This document shows positions 1 to 10,621 of a DNA stretch of 64,000 nucleotides, one piece after another. How positions within the stretch are numbered: the first letter of the stretch is position 1; each line of letters opens with the position of its first letter. The notes under the pieces were generated by a model, which was given only the letters and a program-made list of their open reading frames with translations, had not been told where the DNA came from and made no database searches. Origin of the DNA: Ceratotherium simum simum (taxonomy: Eukaryota; Chordata; Mammalia; Perissodactyla; Rhinocerotidae). The DNA lies in assembly GCF_000283155.1 (NCBI RefSeq), contig NW_004454180.1, positions 19,835,247 through 19,899,246 of the forward strand. Direction: 5' to 3'. Made by a program: the position numbers and the translations under genes.

Positions 1-161
1 AGGGCCATGTAGGATACAGGCCCAGGGAAATGATTCCTGAATGTGCACATCTCATTCACATTGGTGACCTGTGACCTGTTTGGTATACTGTGGGTATTTC
101 TGACGTGTTCTTATGTCATTTTCACTGAGGATTATTTATGTATAAATTTAATTTTCCATAG

Positions 162-224
162 ATTCTGCCAGAAAATTTCAAAGACAGTAGACTAAAAAGG
201 AAGGGCTTGGTGAAAAGGGTTCAG
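162..224 (+). CDS. BAG1: BAG1 penultimate coding exon (partial gene)
   Basis: The exon encodes 21 residues beginning ILPENFKDSRLK and ending in VQ. I recognise this as the region just before the C-terminus of BAG1, the co-chaperone and nucleotide-exchange factor that binds the HSP70/HSC70 ATPase domain through its BAG domain. The acceptor is a pyrimidine-rich tract ending in ccatag at 161, and the donor is cag|gtgagt at 224/225. Both are strong. The exon is 63 nt in phase 0 and joins in frame to the exon at 771. Compared with the human protein as I remember it, one lysine near the end is arginine, a conservative change. The rest of the gene lies left of the window. Confidence 0.93.
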
Positions 225-770
225 GTGAGTTGTGTGGTAGAGCATTACAAAGTGTCGTGTGTTGGTGTGTGTGTATCTGTTCAAAGTAGGGTAGAGTAGA
301 AGTGTGGTGTGTGGCGTGGGCTTTTTTTGGTTGTTATTTCTCAGCATGAACCGAGAACATGAGAGAAGAGCTCCTTTCTTGTCTGTGTAATTATATTTGC
401 ATTTTAACTGACTGGAAAGGAAGATCACTGGACGACAGACAGGGCTGACAGATTACACGGTTCCAGGAGGCACTGTTCATGTGTGCAGTGTCCCCTGAAA
501 TTGTGCAGTTGCAGTGGCAAGGCTTCCTGTCCTCGCCACCCTTTTGGGGGTTGTTGGCCTTTGTGGGCATTGTCACAAACCCGGGTCATGTGCTTCCCTC
601 TACCTCCCTCTCCTTATTTTGGAGCCCAGGCCCCCTTCATCCTGGCACAGCCTGTTTCAGCTTGAGTCAGTTGCCCAGGGGGTCCCCAGAATGGCTGAGC
701 CAGGAGCCTTGTGTGGGCCAGGGTGGGCTGGCCCTGGATGGGCCCTCACTGCGGTGTGTTTGTTTTATAG

Positions 771-860
771 GCGTTCCTCGCCGAGTGTGACACGGTGGAG
801 CAGAACATCTGCCAGGAGACGGAGCGGCTGCAGTCCACAAACTTGGCCCTGGCCGAGTGA
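771..860 (+). CDS. BAG1: BAG1 terminal coding exon
   Basis: This exon encodes the last 29 residues of BAG1, starting AFLAECDTVEQN and ending NLALAE, then TGA at 858-860. It forms the end of the last helix of the BAG domain, the helical bundle that contacts HSP70/HSC70. The acceptor tgttttatag at 761-770 is strong. The reading frame continues directly from the exon at 162-224 across a 546-bp intron. The frame is open and the stop is where the human gene ends, so this copy looks intact. SPINK4 lies about 4.5 kb downstream on the opposite strand, the same tail-to-tail arrangement as in human. Confidence 0.95.
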   Translation, partial: AFLAECDTVEQNICQETERLQSTNLALAE

Positions 861-1775
861 GGTGAGGCCCTGAAGAACAGCACCACCAGCCCTGCCCTCT
901 CGGAATAGACATCACCTGATTTCTCCAGGGCTACTGGGGACCATCGGCCGGTTGCCAGTTTTCCTTCTCCTTCACCTGTTCTCAGTGAACGAGCGTTGTC
1001 TTGCAGTCTTCAGTGCGGCTCCTGTCTGTCTTCTCTTCTGTCTCTGTGGCCGTGCTGTCCCGCTTTGTCTGGAGAGGGCTCCCCTGCCCAAGTCTTCCCG
1101 GCTCTTTTGACCTTTGGGTGCTTTTGTTGGGCTGGTGAGAGCTCTCAGTTGTCCTGGGGTGGTTCCGGGTTGTAGGCTACCCTGGTCTTCAGATGCTTGA
1201 GGCATTTTTGCCCTTGTGATCCCACAGTCCCGTAGATGTAAACCAGAGTCACTGGGCGGTTGCGGCTCGTCAGGAATGTTGGGAATGGCCTGGAACAGGT
1301 GTTTGGCACACATGTAGTCCAAGAATCCCTTGTCGTGACCTAGTTCTGGACAGCTGGCTGGGTTGTTGGTTCACAGACCCTGTCCTCACCTTCCAGGGAC
1401 CCTGCCCAGCCACAGGCCGTGAGATCTCGGGCTGTTCCTACAGTGGGGCCTGTGGTTGATGCATGGACTTCCTCGTCCCCAAGCAGATCTCTAGAAGGTT
1501 AGAACCCAGTGTTGTCTGAGTCTCTGCTTGAAACCAGGTCAGCACCGTGGCTCAGGAGGGGTGAGGGGGAGCCAGAGTGAGGAAAGCGGGTGGGGAAGGG
1601 AACCAGAACCTCCCAGGCGTTCCTTCAGACGTGTTTCTGTCAGCCGTGCCCTCTTGAGAGCCATATTGCCTTCAAGGCCGTTCCTGTGCATTTTGTGGCC
1701 TCCCCCTACACCCATTGTTATTTAAAAAAAACGAAAACATTTTATATACACATCAGCAAGCAGAAGAATGTTTAA
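861..1775 (+). other. BAG1: Probable BAG1 3' UTR
   Basis: This is non-coding sequence directly after the BAG1 stop codon, without an obvious transposon. Several blocks resemble the human BAG1 3' UTR as I recall it, including parts around 880-1000, 1020-1320 and 1380-1550. No canonical AATAAA occurs in the segment, so the true cleavage site is uncertain. The limit given is where the A-rich stretch and apparent similarity end. Confidence 0.6.
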
Positions 1776-2174
1776 ACTTTTTTTTTTGATAGATGAAGTA
1801 GTGGTTCTAGTCGTAATCTCTGTTTAACAAAGTTGAGATTGGCTCTGCGTGCTAGAACTCTTAAACAGGTCAGCTGCTGTCACCCCATTTCTTTGCACTG
1901 TGCCCAGGAGACAGGCTCCCAACAGGCCGCTCTGAGACTGACATTATTTGGCAGACGGAGTCACTGAAGTCCCAGGAATTTAGGGTTGCGTGGGTGGGAC
2001 CTAGGACAAGGTGGTGGTGGGGTGGACAGGTGGACGAGGCTCAGGGCCCAGCCCACCCCCAAACTTAATCAGAGCAGTTCAGTGTTTATCTGTTTTCATA
2101 TAGCAGCTGTGTGGCCTCAGGCCACAACAATTAATGAGAAGTTTCTGTGTGCCACGTGCCGTTCGAAGGTCTGT

Positions 2175-2345
2175 AGGTGTGTTAGTCATTTAATAATCTC
2201 ACAACCTAGGAGGTAGACAGAACTATCCCATGTTAGAGATGAGGAAACTGAGAGCTTAGGGAATTTGCTCAAGGTCATAGAGGCAGTGGCAGAGCCAGGA
2301 TGCAGAGCTGGGCAGTTTGATTCAGAGCCCATGCTCTTTGTCTCT
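2175..2345 (-). repeat. MIR SINE
   Basis: The reverse-complement MIR signature is visible: a degraded 'cattt...tcacaac' block, then 'gatgaggaaactgag', 'ttgctcaaggtca' and 'agagccaggat'. MIRs are ancient tRNA-derived SINEs shared by mammals. Confidence 0.8.
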
Positions 2346-2439
2346 GCCGCCTCCCACCCGATATGGGGTTGTTTGCTCTCTCGTTTTCTCTCTCTTCCTC
2401 TCCCTCTCTTTATCTCTCATGTTGGTCTCTCCACTTCCT

Positions 2440-3056
2440 CTCTGGCTCTCTCCAGTTCATTCTCCACAGGGCATCTTGGGTGATCATCAAGTACAAATCT
2501 TATCATGTCGGCCCCCTGCTTAGAAACCTCCCATGGCTCCCCATTCCTCTTAGGAGAAAGGCCCGTGTCCTCATCCTGCACCCCTCCCATCTCATCTCGG
2601 GCCTGTCTCCTGTCTGTTCTCTGCTGTGAGTCATTCTGGTCTTGGTTCGGGTCCTCAGATGCTCTGTACTCTCTCCTGCTCTGGGGTCTTTGCACACATG
2701 GTTCCTCTGCTTGGACAGCCCCTCACTGCCCGCCGCCCCCTTCCTGGGTAACTCCTGTTCATCCTTCAGAACTTCACTCCAGTGTCTCTTCTGTGGAGAA
2801 GCCTCACCTACTGTCTGAGAACGTATCAAGCCCCCAGGTGATGTCTTCTCACAGCTTGCCATGACTTTTTTCTCTTTATGATAAACGGCATTTATTGTAG
2901 TCTGTGATGATTTATTTGTGGGATTATTTGATTAATATTTGCCTTTAATGGTAGACTGTAAGTTCCTTGGTTAAGGAGCTTCTTTGTCTTGTTAACAGCA
3001 TATTTCTGCACATTGTCTGGTTTGTAGTAGGTGCTCAATAAATGTTTGGAGGATGA
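2440..3056 (+). repeat. L2 LINE 3' end
   Basis: The typical L2 tail order is present: 'cccctgcttagaaacctcccatggctcccc', the 'ggggtctttgcacacatggttcc' block, 'gtagactgtaagttccttg', and the terminus 'taggtgctcaataaatgtttg'. It is one of several L2 remnants in the window. Confidence 0.85.
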
Positions 3057-3480
3057 GTGAGTGTTGGACACACGCATTGAGGGTGCAGTTCCCACACTGG
3101 AGCTCTGGCAGCACTGGAAGTCATGGTGTCAACAGCCCGTCTTATTTGAGGGTTGAGAAAAGAGGCCCTCAGGCGTGGGCTGCCCAGCAGACGTGCAGAG
3201 TGCTGCCAGGGGCCCGTGCACAAGGCCCACCCACACAGACCTGCCCATCCAAGGGTGTTCCTGCCTCTGAGCAGGGGGAGGATGCTCCTTAGTTGCCCAC
3301 TTTCCTGGGACATGAACAGTCGCACTGCAGGGGAACAGATGCGGCTCTGTGATCCCACAACATCCTCCAGCCTCACAGAGCTGGAAGAATTCTCCCACGG
3401 GCTCTTCAGTCAATGATTTCCACTTACCCTTCAAGGCACTACTTAGTGGTTACCTCCTCCAGGAAGCCCTCCTTCATCTG
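3057..3480. other. Mostly unique sequence with a small L2 scrap
   Basis: I see no gene here. Bases about 3430-3480 carry an L2-like 'cacctcctccaggaagccctcc' block. The remainder is unclassified. Confidence 0.4.
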
Positions 3481-3489
3481 GTCATTAGG

Positions 3490-3900
3490 CCTCTTTAGTT
3501 GAAAGTACCAGAAACCTAATTACAAAGAAATTGTTGAAATAGAAGATTTATTGGCAGGATGTCAAGTTAACCCAGGTAACTTGGGGAAGGTCCAGGGCAG
3601 CTGGGCTTCAGGAACACAAACATTGCACGGAATCACTCTCCATATTGTCGATGTCGTTCGCTCAATCCTCCTTCTTCCACACAGTAAGAAACATGGCTGC
3701 CAGCAGCCCCTGCTTCATACATATTACAGCTTCACCACCAGAGAGGAACTGCCTCTGTTTCCTTATTTTCAATTTGAAAAGTCCTGGAGAAGAGCCTTTT
3801 GGCCAATCAGCAGTGGCCAGGGCAGCAGGGTCACATGCCGCAGATACGTTTCAGGGTGGTTCCTGGAAGTGAGGCCACAGTTTGCACATCTGTAAAGTGG
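3490..3900. repeat. Unidentified interspersed repeat
   Basis: The 'attgttgaaatagaagatttattggc...cttcaggaacacaaac' block resembles the segment near 32090-32300. That suggests a dispersed family, but I could not name it. Confidence 0.4.
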
Positions 3901-3949
3901 GGAATTAGGTGTTTCTTCCTCTTACAATAAGTGAACTCCAGGTTTTCAG

Positions 3950-4310
3950 CTTAGCACATGGCCAACCAGATAAAAACTACTATTTCCCTGCCTTCTTGCA
4001 CTAGCATGGCTAAGAGACTACATTTTAGTCAATGGGATGCAAACAGAGTGTGTGCATCTTATGGGAAGCGTCTTCAGAGGCAGTACTGTGCCCTTCTTTT
4101 CCTCTCTGGGCTAGAATGTAGACACGATGGCTGGAGTTGGAGCAGCTATCGTGGACCTTGAGGTGGAAACTGATGAGGACGGCAGAGTAACCATATGGAA
4201 GGAGCGTGGAGTTGGCATACTACATGGGTCTGTGTTTGAGAGAAATTAACTTCTATCTGTTTAAGCCACTGTTATTTTGGCTTTCTGGTCTCTCACAGCC
4301 AAACAGTCCT
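3950..4310 (+). repeat. MLT1-like (ERVL-MaLR) LTR remnant
   Basis: The order 'gccaaccag...ttcttgcactagcatggc...aatgggatgcaaacagag...taagccactgttattttggc' is typical of old MLT1 LTRs, ending in the 'ttaagccact' block. It is strongly diverged. Confidence 0.55.
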
Positions 4311-4905
4311 ACATCATTCCTATGCACGTGGGAAACACAAGTTCTGCTGCTATCAGTAGGAGTAGAAGAGCTATGGATGACCTCCCAGTCCCTGCCACCT
4401 GTGAATCTGTCAGCAACAGTTCGTGCCTGGAGTTCCCATTTCACTGGTCCAGGGAATGTTGGTCCTGTCTTCCCTGCCCTCTCTCCTTCTAGAGCTTGGC
4501 GTGTGTGGTTTCCCATAGGGCATCTCCTGCTTTATCGCCCACCCTAGCACAGGAATCTGTCCATGTGAAACTGCTTCCACCTGGCCAGGCCCACTCCTTT
4601 CTCCTGCCACCATTACCAAGAGGCTCCACCTACAGGCTTTGTGTAAAAGACGGGGTGTTTGACATATTCCACAGGCTGGGGTCTCTGGGATTTGCCAGCG
4701 ATGGGCTGTGTGTTCCTGTGGGCTGGTGTGTGAGTGCATGTGTGCTGTGTGTGCCTGGGGTTTGTCTAATGTCAGCATATTTAACAACCAGTCAATGGAT
4801 GTTGACCAAAAAAGCAGACCAGGGTCTGGAGTCCTCCAGCTGTGGGTGGCCCGGCGCAGGGGGGCGCTCGAGGGCTTGGGGCGGCCCCTGTTTTCAACTG
4901 TAACA
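4311..4905. other. No gene or repeat recognised
   Basis: This is non-coding sequence of moderate GC. The short open frames in it show no recognisable domain. Confidence 0.4.
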
Positions 4906-4929
4906 GACCTAGTTCAGTATTTTAACAAG

Positions 4930-4985
4930 CTTGTGTGTGTGTGTGTCTTGTGTGTGTGTGTGAGAGAGAGAGAGAGGGAGAGAGA
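4930..4985. repeat. (GT)n-(GA)n compound microsatellite
   Basis: Two short GT runs are followed directly by a GA run between 4930 and 4985. Confidence 0.95.
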
Positions 4986-5350
4986 CTCGGGGCGCCAGTA
5001 CAACCCAGGGAGGCCGTGAGGGATGTGGGACCCTCACAGAGGCTGTTGGGCTGGGCCGGGTACCCTGGCCATGACGGAGGGTACAGATCTCACCTGGGAT
5101 CTTAGCCTCAGTGACAGGCCAGGCTGGGGCAGACAGGAGCGCTGGGCAGTGACCTGGGGTCGGGGGCTGGCCCCTCAGAGCCCTGACCTCAAGCAGGCGG
5201 AAAATACCTGGGCTCTCCGGTGGAGGAGCACCACAGCAATGGAGAGGACATAGGTTTGGAGTAGGGACGACAGGGCAAGACGCCCACCCCACAACCGCCT
5301 CCCCAGAGTCCCCAAAGATGCTGGCCTACTGGGCTGGGTTGGCTGGATCT

Positions 5351-5356
5351 TTTATT
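5351..5356 (-). terminator. SPINK4: SPINK4 poly(A) signal
   Basis: A canonical AATAAA lies on the - strand about 75 nt downstream of the SPINK4 stop codon. The spacing suits the short 3' UTR of this gene family. Confidence 0.75.
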
Positions 5357-5430
5357 TCACGTCACATCCTCTCCACTCCCACCGCTGTTCTCCAGCCTGA
5401 AGCTTCATGGCTTAAGGGGCTCCTGTGGGG

Positions 5431-5476
5431 TCAGCATTTGCCATCCTTCACAATCTGGAGGTCCTGTTTGGTTTTT
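5431..5476 (-). CDS. SPINK4: SPINK4 exon 4 (coding part)
   Basis: The acceptor gatcccag is followed by a one-base completion of a split codon, then KTKQDLQIVKDGKC and TGA. This is the C-terminal strand and final cysteine of the Kazal fold, nearly identical to human SPINK4 as I recall it. The first base completes a codon whose first two bases should come from exon 3, which fixes the exon 3 end at 6918. The exon itself is undamaged. Confidence 0.9.
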
Positions 5477-6184
5477 CTGGGATCACAGGAGATATGGCTG
5501 AGGCCACCTCCTCAGGAACTAGAAGGTACCCTTCAGGGACACTGGCCCAGTCCCCCCAGACACCCTGCTGAGCCCTACCCACCCACCCAGTGTACAGTGC
5601 AGGACAGGTCCCCTGGTGCCCTGGGCACATTCTTCTACAGTTTTCCCTCTTGCACACCCTCCCCCTGGGAGATTTCAGCTTCCTGGGGTTTCAACCACTG
5701 CTGCATGCCCGTGACTACAGCTCTGTCTGGCCTGGACCTCTGTCCTGAACTCTAGGGCTGTTCATGCAGTTGTCTGTTGCACATCTCCACTGGCATGTCC
5801 CAGAGGCTCAGCTGCCCACAAACAGTATTGCCCTATAAACCTGCTATATCCCCCTGCCCCCGACGTTGGCACATGGCATCACCAGCTGCCCAAGCCCACA
5901 AGGTAGGAACCAGCACGTTGCTCTTGTCTCCTCTGCACACCCCCTGCTCCTCACGTCCAAGCTCAGCCTGTCAGTTCTACCTGCGGTGTAACCATGAGTC
6001 TTTCACTATCATGACCTTTCCCCAAGTTAGGACAATGTCCTGCTGTCCTGCCTATCTGTCCAGAGTGTTGCAGCTTCCAAAGATTTTCTTCTCCACGATC
6101 TCACTGAGCTCTGGCCAGCTCAAGGGTCCTGTTAATGAAGACATGAGACCAGATGGGTGCTCTACCTACTAAGGTCATGTTCTG

Positions 6185-6635
6185 GCCCTGCTCCCCTCTC
6201 TAGACTCATTTCTTGCCTCTCTCCCATTCTCCTTTAAACTTCATCCTGCAGCATATCTAACTTCTTATATTTCCCCAAAAAGAAACTTCCTTTCCCTTGT
6301 AGACCTTTCCAAACTCATTTCTCTACTTGGAATTACCTTCCCTTGTTCCTACTTTATCCTAGCTCCTTTCTACTTCTCCCTCAGGGTTGAGCTGAAGTAT
6401 CACCTCCTCCAGGAAGTCTTCCTTGCCCTTGTCCTGCACCTCAGGCCCCTGGGCACCCCCACCTGAGCCTGGAGCATCCTATGCTGCAATTAGCTGACGG
6501 TCAGCTTGGCTTCCCACTTAGACTAACCGCATGCCTGGGAGGCAGTGATGCTGTCTAGCTCATCGCGCCCTGTGGTAGCCCCAGTGCCCAGCGCATAGTA
6601 AATACTCAATACAGAATTGCTGGCTGGAGGAATAC
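6185..6635 (+). repeat. L2 LINE 3' end (in SPINK4 intron 3)
   Basis: The L2 block 'gagctgaagtatcacctcctccaggaagtcttcct' is followed by a tail with 'cccagcgcatagtaaatactcaat'. Confidence 0.8.
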
Positions 6636-6917
6636 ACAGAGAAGTGAGGTCGCCTAGTCAGTCAGGGGCAGAGCGAGGAGAAGAACTCAGGGTCTCTGTC
6701 CCACCCACAGCCCCGTCCCAGCGGTGGTGTTCTGCTGGTCCATGTGCCACCTTTGCATTACACTTGTGCTCAGTCTGTTAGGGGCGCAGTCATGTCGGAG
6801 GACGGTTAGGCCGAGTGTGTGTGAAGGATGAGGCAGGTCCTCTTGCTGCTTTCAGATGCGTCTGCACAGAGATGGGACCCACCCAGGCAAGCTGAGGGTA
6901 AGGTGGGGGTGACCTTC

Positions 6918-7030
6918 ATCTGGGTCAAGCAGAGCTGGCACTCACTGTCATACGTGACCCCGTCAGTGCCGCAGACCAGGCTGGACATCTGGGAACAGTG
7001 TGGAGACTCCGCCATGTGCTCACAGATGGG
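6918..7030 (-). CDS. SPINK4: SPINK4 exon 3, Kazal core; donor lost
   Basis: It encodes the Kazal core starting [12 protein letters not shown], with the hallmark VCGTDGVTY and then ECQLC, giving five of the six Kazal cysteines. The acceptor ctccacag at 7031 is good. In the SPINK family this exon ends after the second base of a codon; exon 4 here begins with the third base, so it should end with CAGAT at 6918. The next bases are GAAGGT, not GT. This fits loss of a T from an ancestral GTAAGGT-like donor. A GT occurs four bases further on, but using it would put exon 4 out of frame and lose the final cysteine. Confidence 0.88.
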
Positions 7031-7202
7031 CTGTGGAGAAGAGGAAGGGAGGGAGGGCATGCAGGGGTCAGAGGCAGGGAGGAGGGACCCAGGGGCTCTG
7101 CTTGAACCAGCAGCGCTCCAGGGAGGAGCCTGAATCAAGGAGGCCCCAGCGTGGCTCCAGTGACCATGAAACCAACCACTCAGGGCCCCTTGGCATGTTT
7201 GC

Positions 7203-7345
7203 TGGTGTGTGCGTGTGACTGTGTGTGTGTGGCTGTGGCTGTGAGTATGTCTGTAAGTGTGTGCCTGTGTCTGCTGAGCCCAGGTATGCAGGTATCCGAG
7301 TGTGTGCCTGTGTTTATGTGTGTGGAGTGAGTTTGTGCTCTCAAG
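7203..7345. repeat. Imperfect GT-rich tract
   Basis: Degenerate (GT)n with 'gtgtgtgcctgtg' variants, in SPINK4 intron 2. Confidence 0.8.
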
Positions 7346-7639
7346 CTCTTGGGGACAGGTTCACACACTCCTCAGAGAGTCTACCTAGAACCTCTGCCAC
7401 TGGTCCCATTAAGGACCCTGGAGACAGAACCACTCACCATTCCCAGGAGGCCCCTCCTCCCCAGGGCACCTGAACTCACCCGGGCCTGCCTGACCTCTCA
7501 GACTGTTGGTGTGAGAAGGCTGGAGAAATGGGACAGGGCTTGGGGCCTCCAAGGCTCAGTCTGAAAGTGTTTCAGACCAGGCCTAAGGTCAGGGTCAGAA
7601 TTGGGTCAGAACTGGGATCGGGCCTGGGATGGGGTAGGG

Positions 7640-7860
7640 TGAGGGAGGCAGTGTGGTAGAGTGGAGGTCCCAGGCACCGGAGACCTGAGTGCTGCACTGA
7701 TTAGCTGTGTAAACTTGGGAAGAGCTATTTCCACTCTCCAAGCCTCAGTTTCCTCATCTGCAAGAACTGTGAATAATAGTATTCTTCTCACATACGCTTA
7801 ATTGAGATAATGTATGTAAAGTGTTTGGTCCTTTGACTGGCACAGAGTAAGTGGGGCTGG
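7640..7860 (+). repeat. MIR SINE (in SPINK4 intron 2)
   Basis: The MIR order is complete: 'ttagctgtgtaaacttgggaa', 'cctcagtttcctcatctgcaa', 'ttgagataatgtatgtaaagtg', 'tggcacagagtaag'. Confidence 0.88.
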
Positions 7861-8478
7861 GTTCTGACGGGCTGACAGCAGAGATGCCGGGGCTGCTGGG
7901 TGGAGGTGGCTCTGCGCCTCCCCGGTCACCTAGGGGAAGAGGGAGATGAAGGTCTCGAAGAGGCCAGCACCACTGCCTTGGGATTCCTGGGGACAGCAGA
8001 CCCAGGGCCAAGATGGAATTGGGGTTCAGGGACACCTTGGTGTCTGTGCTCCAGACTGAGGGGATGGACGATGGAGTGTGGTTAGGGGAGGCTGGCACAC
8101 TCCACAGGGCCATCAGTGTGCCAGGTTGCCTCTTGGGCCGAAATCCACAGCCTGTCTGTCTGCACTGTGCAAAGCAGAGAGTGCACTCGGTCCCGCAGAG
8201 CCTACGTGGGGGTCTCACTGCTGGTTGGGGCGGATCTCTCGAGGTCAAGTTTGGGACTTTGGCAAAGGAGCTGGGCCTGCTTAGCCTGGAAGGGCTACCC
8301 TGGGAACATACAGGCTCAGGAGGCCACCTGGCCACCGTGGAGCCATCGGAGTTGTCTGAGCAGGAGTGTAAAGAAGAAAACGCTGCTTTCCCAGCATGAG
8401 TGATGGAGCGGGCTCCCCTCTGCAGGTGGAAGGCCAGAATGGCAGCCCTGGGGCCAGAACTGCAAGCAGCCGCCTTAC

Positions 8479-8520
8479 CATTCTTAAGAAAATGGGCCTT
8501 CCTGCTGACACTGGCCCCTT
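8479..8520 (-). CDS. SPINK4: SPINK4 exon 2 with +1 frameshift
   Basis: The acceptor ctttcag and donor g|gtaagg are both strong. Read in the frame that joins exon 3, the exon gives GPVSAGRPIFLRM, clearly aligned to human residues before the Kazal domain. Exon 1 ends in phase 1, as in SPINK1, so exon 2 should be 41 nt, but it is 42 nt because a run at 8515-8518 contains four Gs. The spliced frame would instead read EGASVSRK and reach TGA in the first codons of exon 3. No alternative AG nearby restores the frame. Confidence 0.85.
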
Positions 8521-8779
8521 CTGAAAGGCAAAACAGCAAGAGTCAGGTGATGTTGGCTCTAGGCCCCAGGTCCAGGGGTCTGAGGACTGCTGCTTCAGCG
8601 GGCCTGTCCCAGCCACTACCCAGTCTGGAATTCCTCAAGGAAAGGTAGTGAGTCGCCAGACAGTGAGGCTCCCAGAAAGCCAATGTGACCTCGGGTTGTG
8701 TGAGCAGTGACAGAAAGTCTAGAATTAGGGAGGTGACAGTCCAGCCTGTCCTTGCTAGTCAGATTCCTCTGGGATCGTT

Positions 8780-8895
8780 ATGTCCCATATAATAATAAGA
8801 ATAACCATTCAGTTACTATGTGCCAGGCATTGAGAATACATGCTCTGAACTGCTCTTCACACCTCCACACCACTATGTGACAGGGAGGAAGGTGG
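8780..8895 (-). repeat. MIR fragment
   Basis: The 'ttactatgtgccaggcattg' start and the following 'ctgctcttcacacc...actatgtgacag' fit a degraded reverse-strand MIR. Confidence 0.55.
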
Positions 8896-9804
8896 CAGCA
8901 GTGGACCCACCCCCAGCACTGAGGCACTCAGTTCCTCAGCTGCCGGGCTACTGAGTCCTCCCCAGCAGTTACCCTCAGCGAAGGGAGCTGCCTCACCCAA
9001 GGTCGCGTCCCCCACCCGGGAACAACCCGTATCCAATGACAGGTTGATGTGGGTACAACGGCCCAAACCCTTCGTCTCTCTTCAGAACAGTGCTCAGGGG
9101 CCACCTGTCGCCAAAGCTCCCTGTAGGCTCATGGGAGGCCCCTGCTGCACTGCAGTCAGCTTCCCTCCTCCTTCACGGGTGTTACCCCTGAGCACCCCCT
9201 GCAGACTGCATGCAGATCGACTCTGTTCCCTGGGGACCTTGACCACCCTGTGGAGGAGGCTCAGAGGGAGAGCACACAGCTTGTGCACAGAGCTGGGATG
9301 TGCACAGCCCGGCTCTTTCCACACACACGTTTGTGCCCCACGGCCCCTCCAGGTCTAGATGGACTGCTTACAGGACATGAGCAAACTGTGATGTGACTGG
9401 TGAGCATGATGGGGGGATGAGGGAACGGGGGCCATATCTAGGGCCACGGGTGGAAGGAAAGGTGTCTGTGTAAATTGGAGAAGGGCAGGTAGCTCCCTGA
9501 AGTCTCTGAAGGGCTGTCCTGGGGCCAAGGGATTGATGAGCTCTTCTCAGAATCATAGGGCAGAGCCCTTCCATGCAAGAAGGCTTCAGGGAGGCAGGTT
9601 TGGGTTCCAGAATTTTCTCTCAGTGGGAACTATGTCTTAGCGAAGGAGGCTTTCTCCAGATGTGGAGAGTTCTCCATCACTGGAGGTGTACAAAGCACTG
9701 TGGTTTTAGCTTTTCCTGGGGATGCTGTTATTAGAACTTTCCAAGGTAGGGAGAGAGAAGGGAATGGAGACTAAGGGAGCTCTGATGTGCTGTTGCAGTG
9801 TGGC

Positions 9805-9863
9805 ACTGGGGCATCAAATGCAAATCTGGCCTTGTCACCAGACTGCTCAAAACCCTTCCACGT
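9805..9863 (+). repeat. L2 LINE, left part of an interrupted copy
   Basis: 'tgcaaatctggccttgtcacc' and 'ctgctcaaaacccttcca' belong to the L2 3' region. The copy resumes at about 10622 after an L1 insertion. Confidence 0.7.
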
Positions 9864-10621
9864 TGTAATTGCCAAAACTGGAAATTACTGAGATGTCCTT
9901 CAACAGGAGAATGGATAGACTATGATACATATATACAGAGGGATACAGCTCAGCAATAAAAAAGAGCAGACAACCGAGACATGCAACAACATGACTGAAT
10001 CTCAAAAACATGCTGAGATGGGCCGGCTCCGTGGCTTAGCGGTTAGGTGCGCGCGCTCTGATGCTGGCGGCCCGGGTTCGGATCCTGGGCGCGCCCCGGG
10101 GCACCGCTTCTCCGTCCAGCGCGAGGCCGAGACCCACGTACAGCAACTAGAAGGATGTGAACCTATGACATACAACTATCTACTGGGGCTTTGGGGGGAA
10201 AAAAAATGAATAAATAAAATCTTTAAAAAAAAAAAAAAAAAAAAATTTTAAAAAAAAAAAAAAAAAAAACATGCTGAGCGAAAGAAGCAAGACACAAAGA
10301 CTACCTACAATATGGAGGGGGCACCTTGGGCCAAGGTCAAGGGCAGCCTAGGGGTCAATGCAACATTCTATATGACATTCTAGAACAGGCCAAACTAATC
10401 TGTGGTGGAAGAGAGAGCAGTGGTTGCCTCTGGAGGTGGGGCGGGGGAGGGAATTGACTCGCATGAGGGAAATTTCTGGGGCGATAGAAAGGTTCTGTAT
10501 CTTGATAGGGGTTTGGGTTAAAAAGCTATACGCATTGTTAAAACTCATTGAATGAGATTCATTGATTGATCAGATTTGTGCATTGCATGGTATGTAACTA
10601 TCAGGGGACAAAAAGCGTTAA
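9864..10621 (+). repeat. L1 LINE 3' end, split by an ERE SINE
   Basis: It shows the L1 3' signature 'ccttcaacaggagaatggatag', 'cagcaataaaaaagagc', 'tctcaaaaacatgctgag', 'attctagaacaggc' and 'tggttgcctctgg'. An ERE SINE interrupts it at 10018-10264. Confidence 0.85.
10018..10264 (+). mobile_element. ERE-type tRNA-derived SINE
   Basis: The head 'ggccggctccgtggcttagcggtt' resembles a Pol III A box and 'ggttcggatcc' a B box. The tail 'tatctactggggctttggg' is followed by poly(A). A perfect 14-bp target-site duplication, aaaaacatgctgag, lies at 10004-10017 and 10265-10278. Confidence 0.95.

Noticed and set aside
857..868. Splice donor directly after the BAG1 stop (gaggtgagg)
   Set aside because: The stop matches the known end of BAG1 and the following sequence resembles its 3' UTR, so no further exon is needed.
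6914..6917. Using AAG|GT at 6914/6913 as the SPINK4 exon 3 donor
   Set aside because: It gives the wrong phase for exon 4 and removes the sixth Kazal cysteine, so it would not rescue the protein.
6806..7138. A single 110-codon - strand gene containing the Kazal domain
   Set aside because: Only the middle part is coding. Splice sites and homology define a 113-nt exon of SPINK4, and the flanks are intron.
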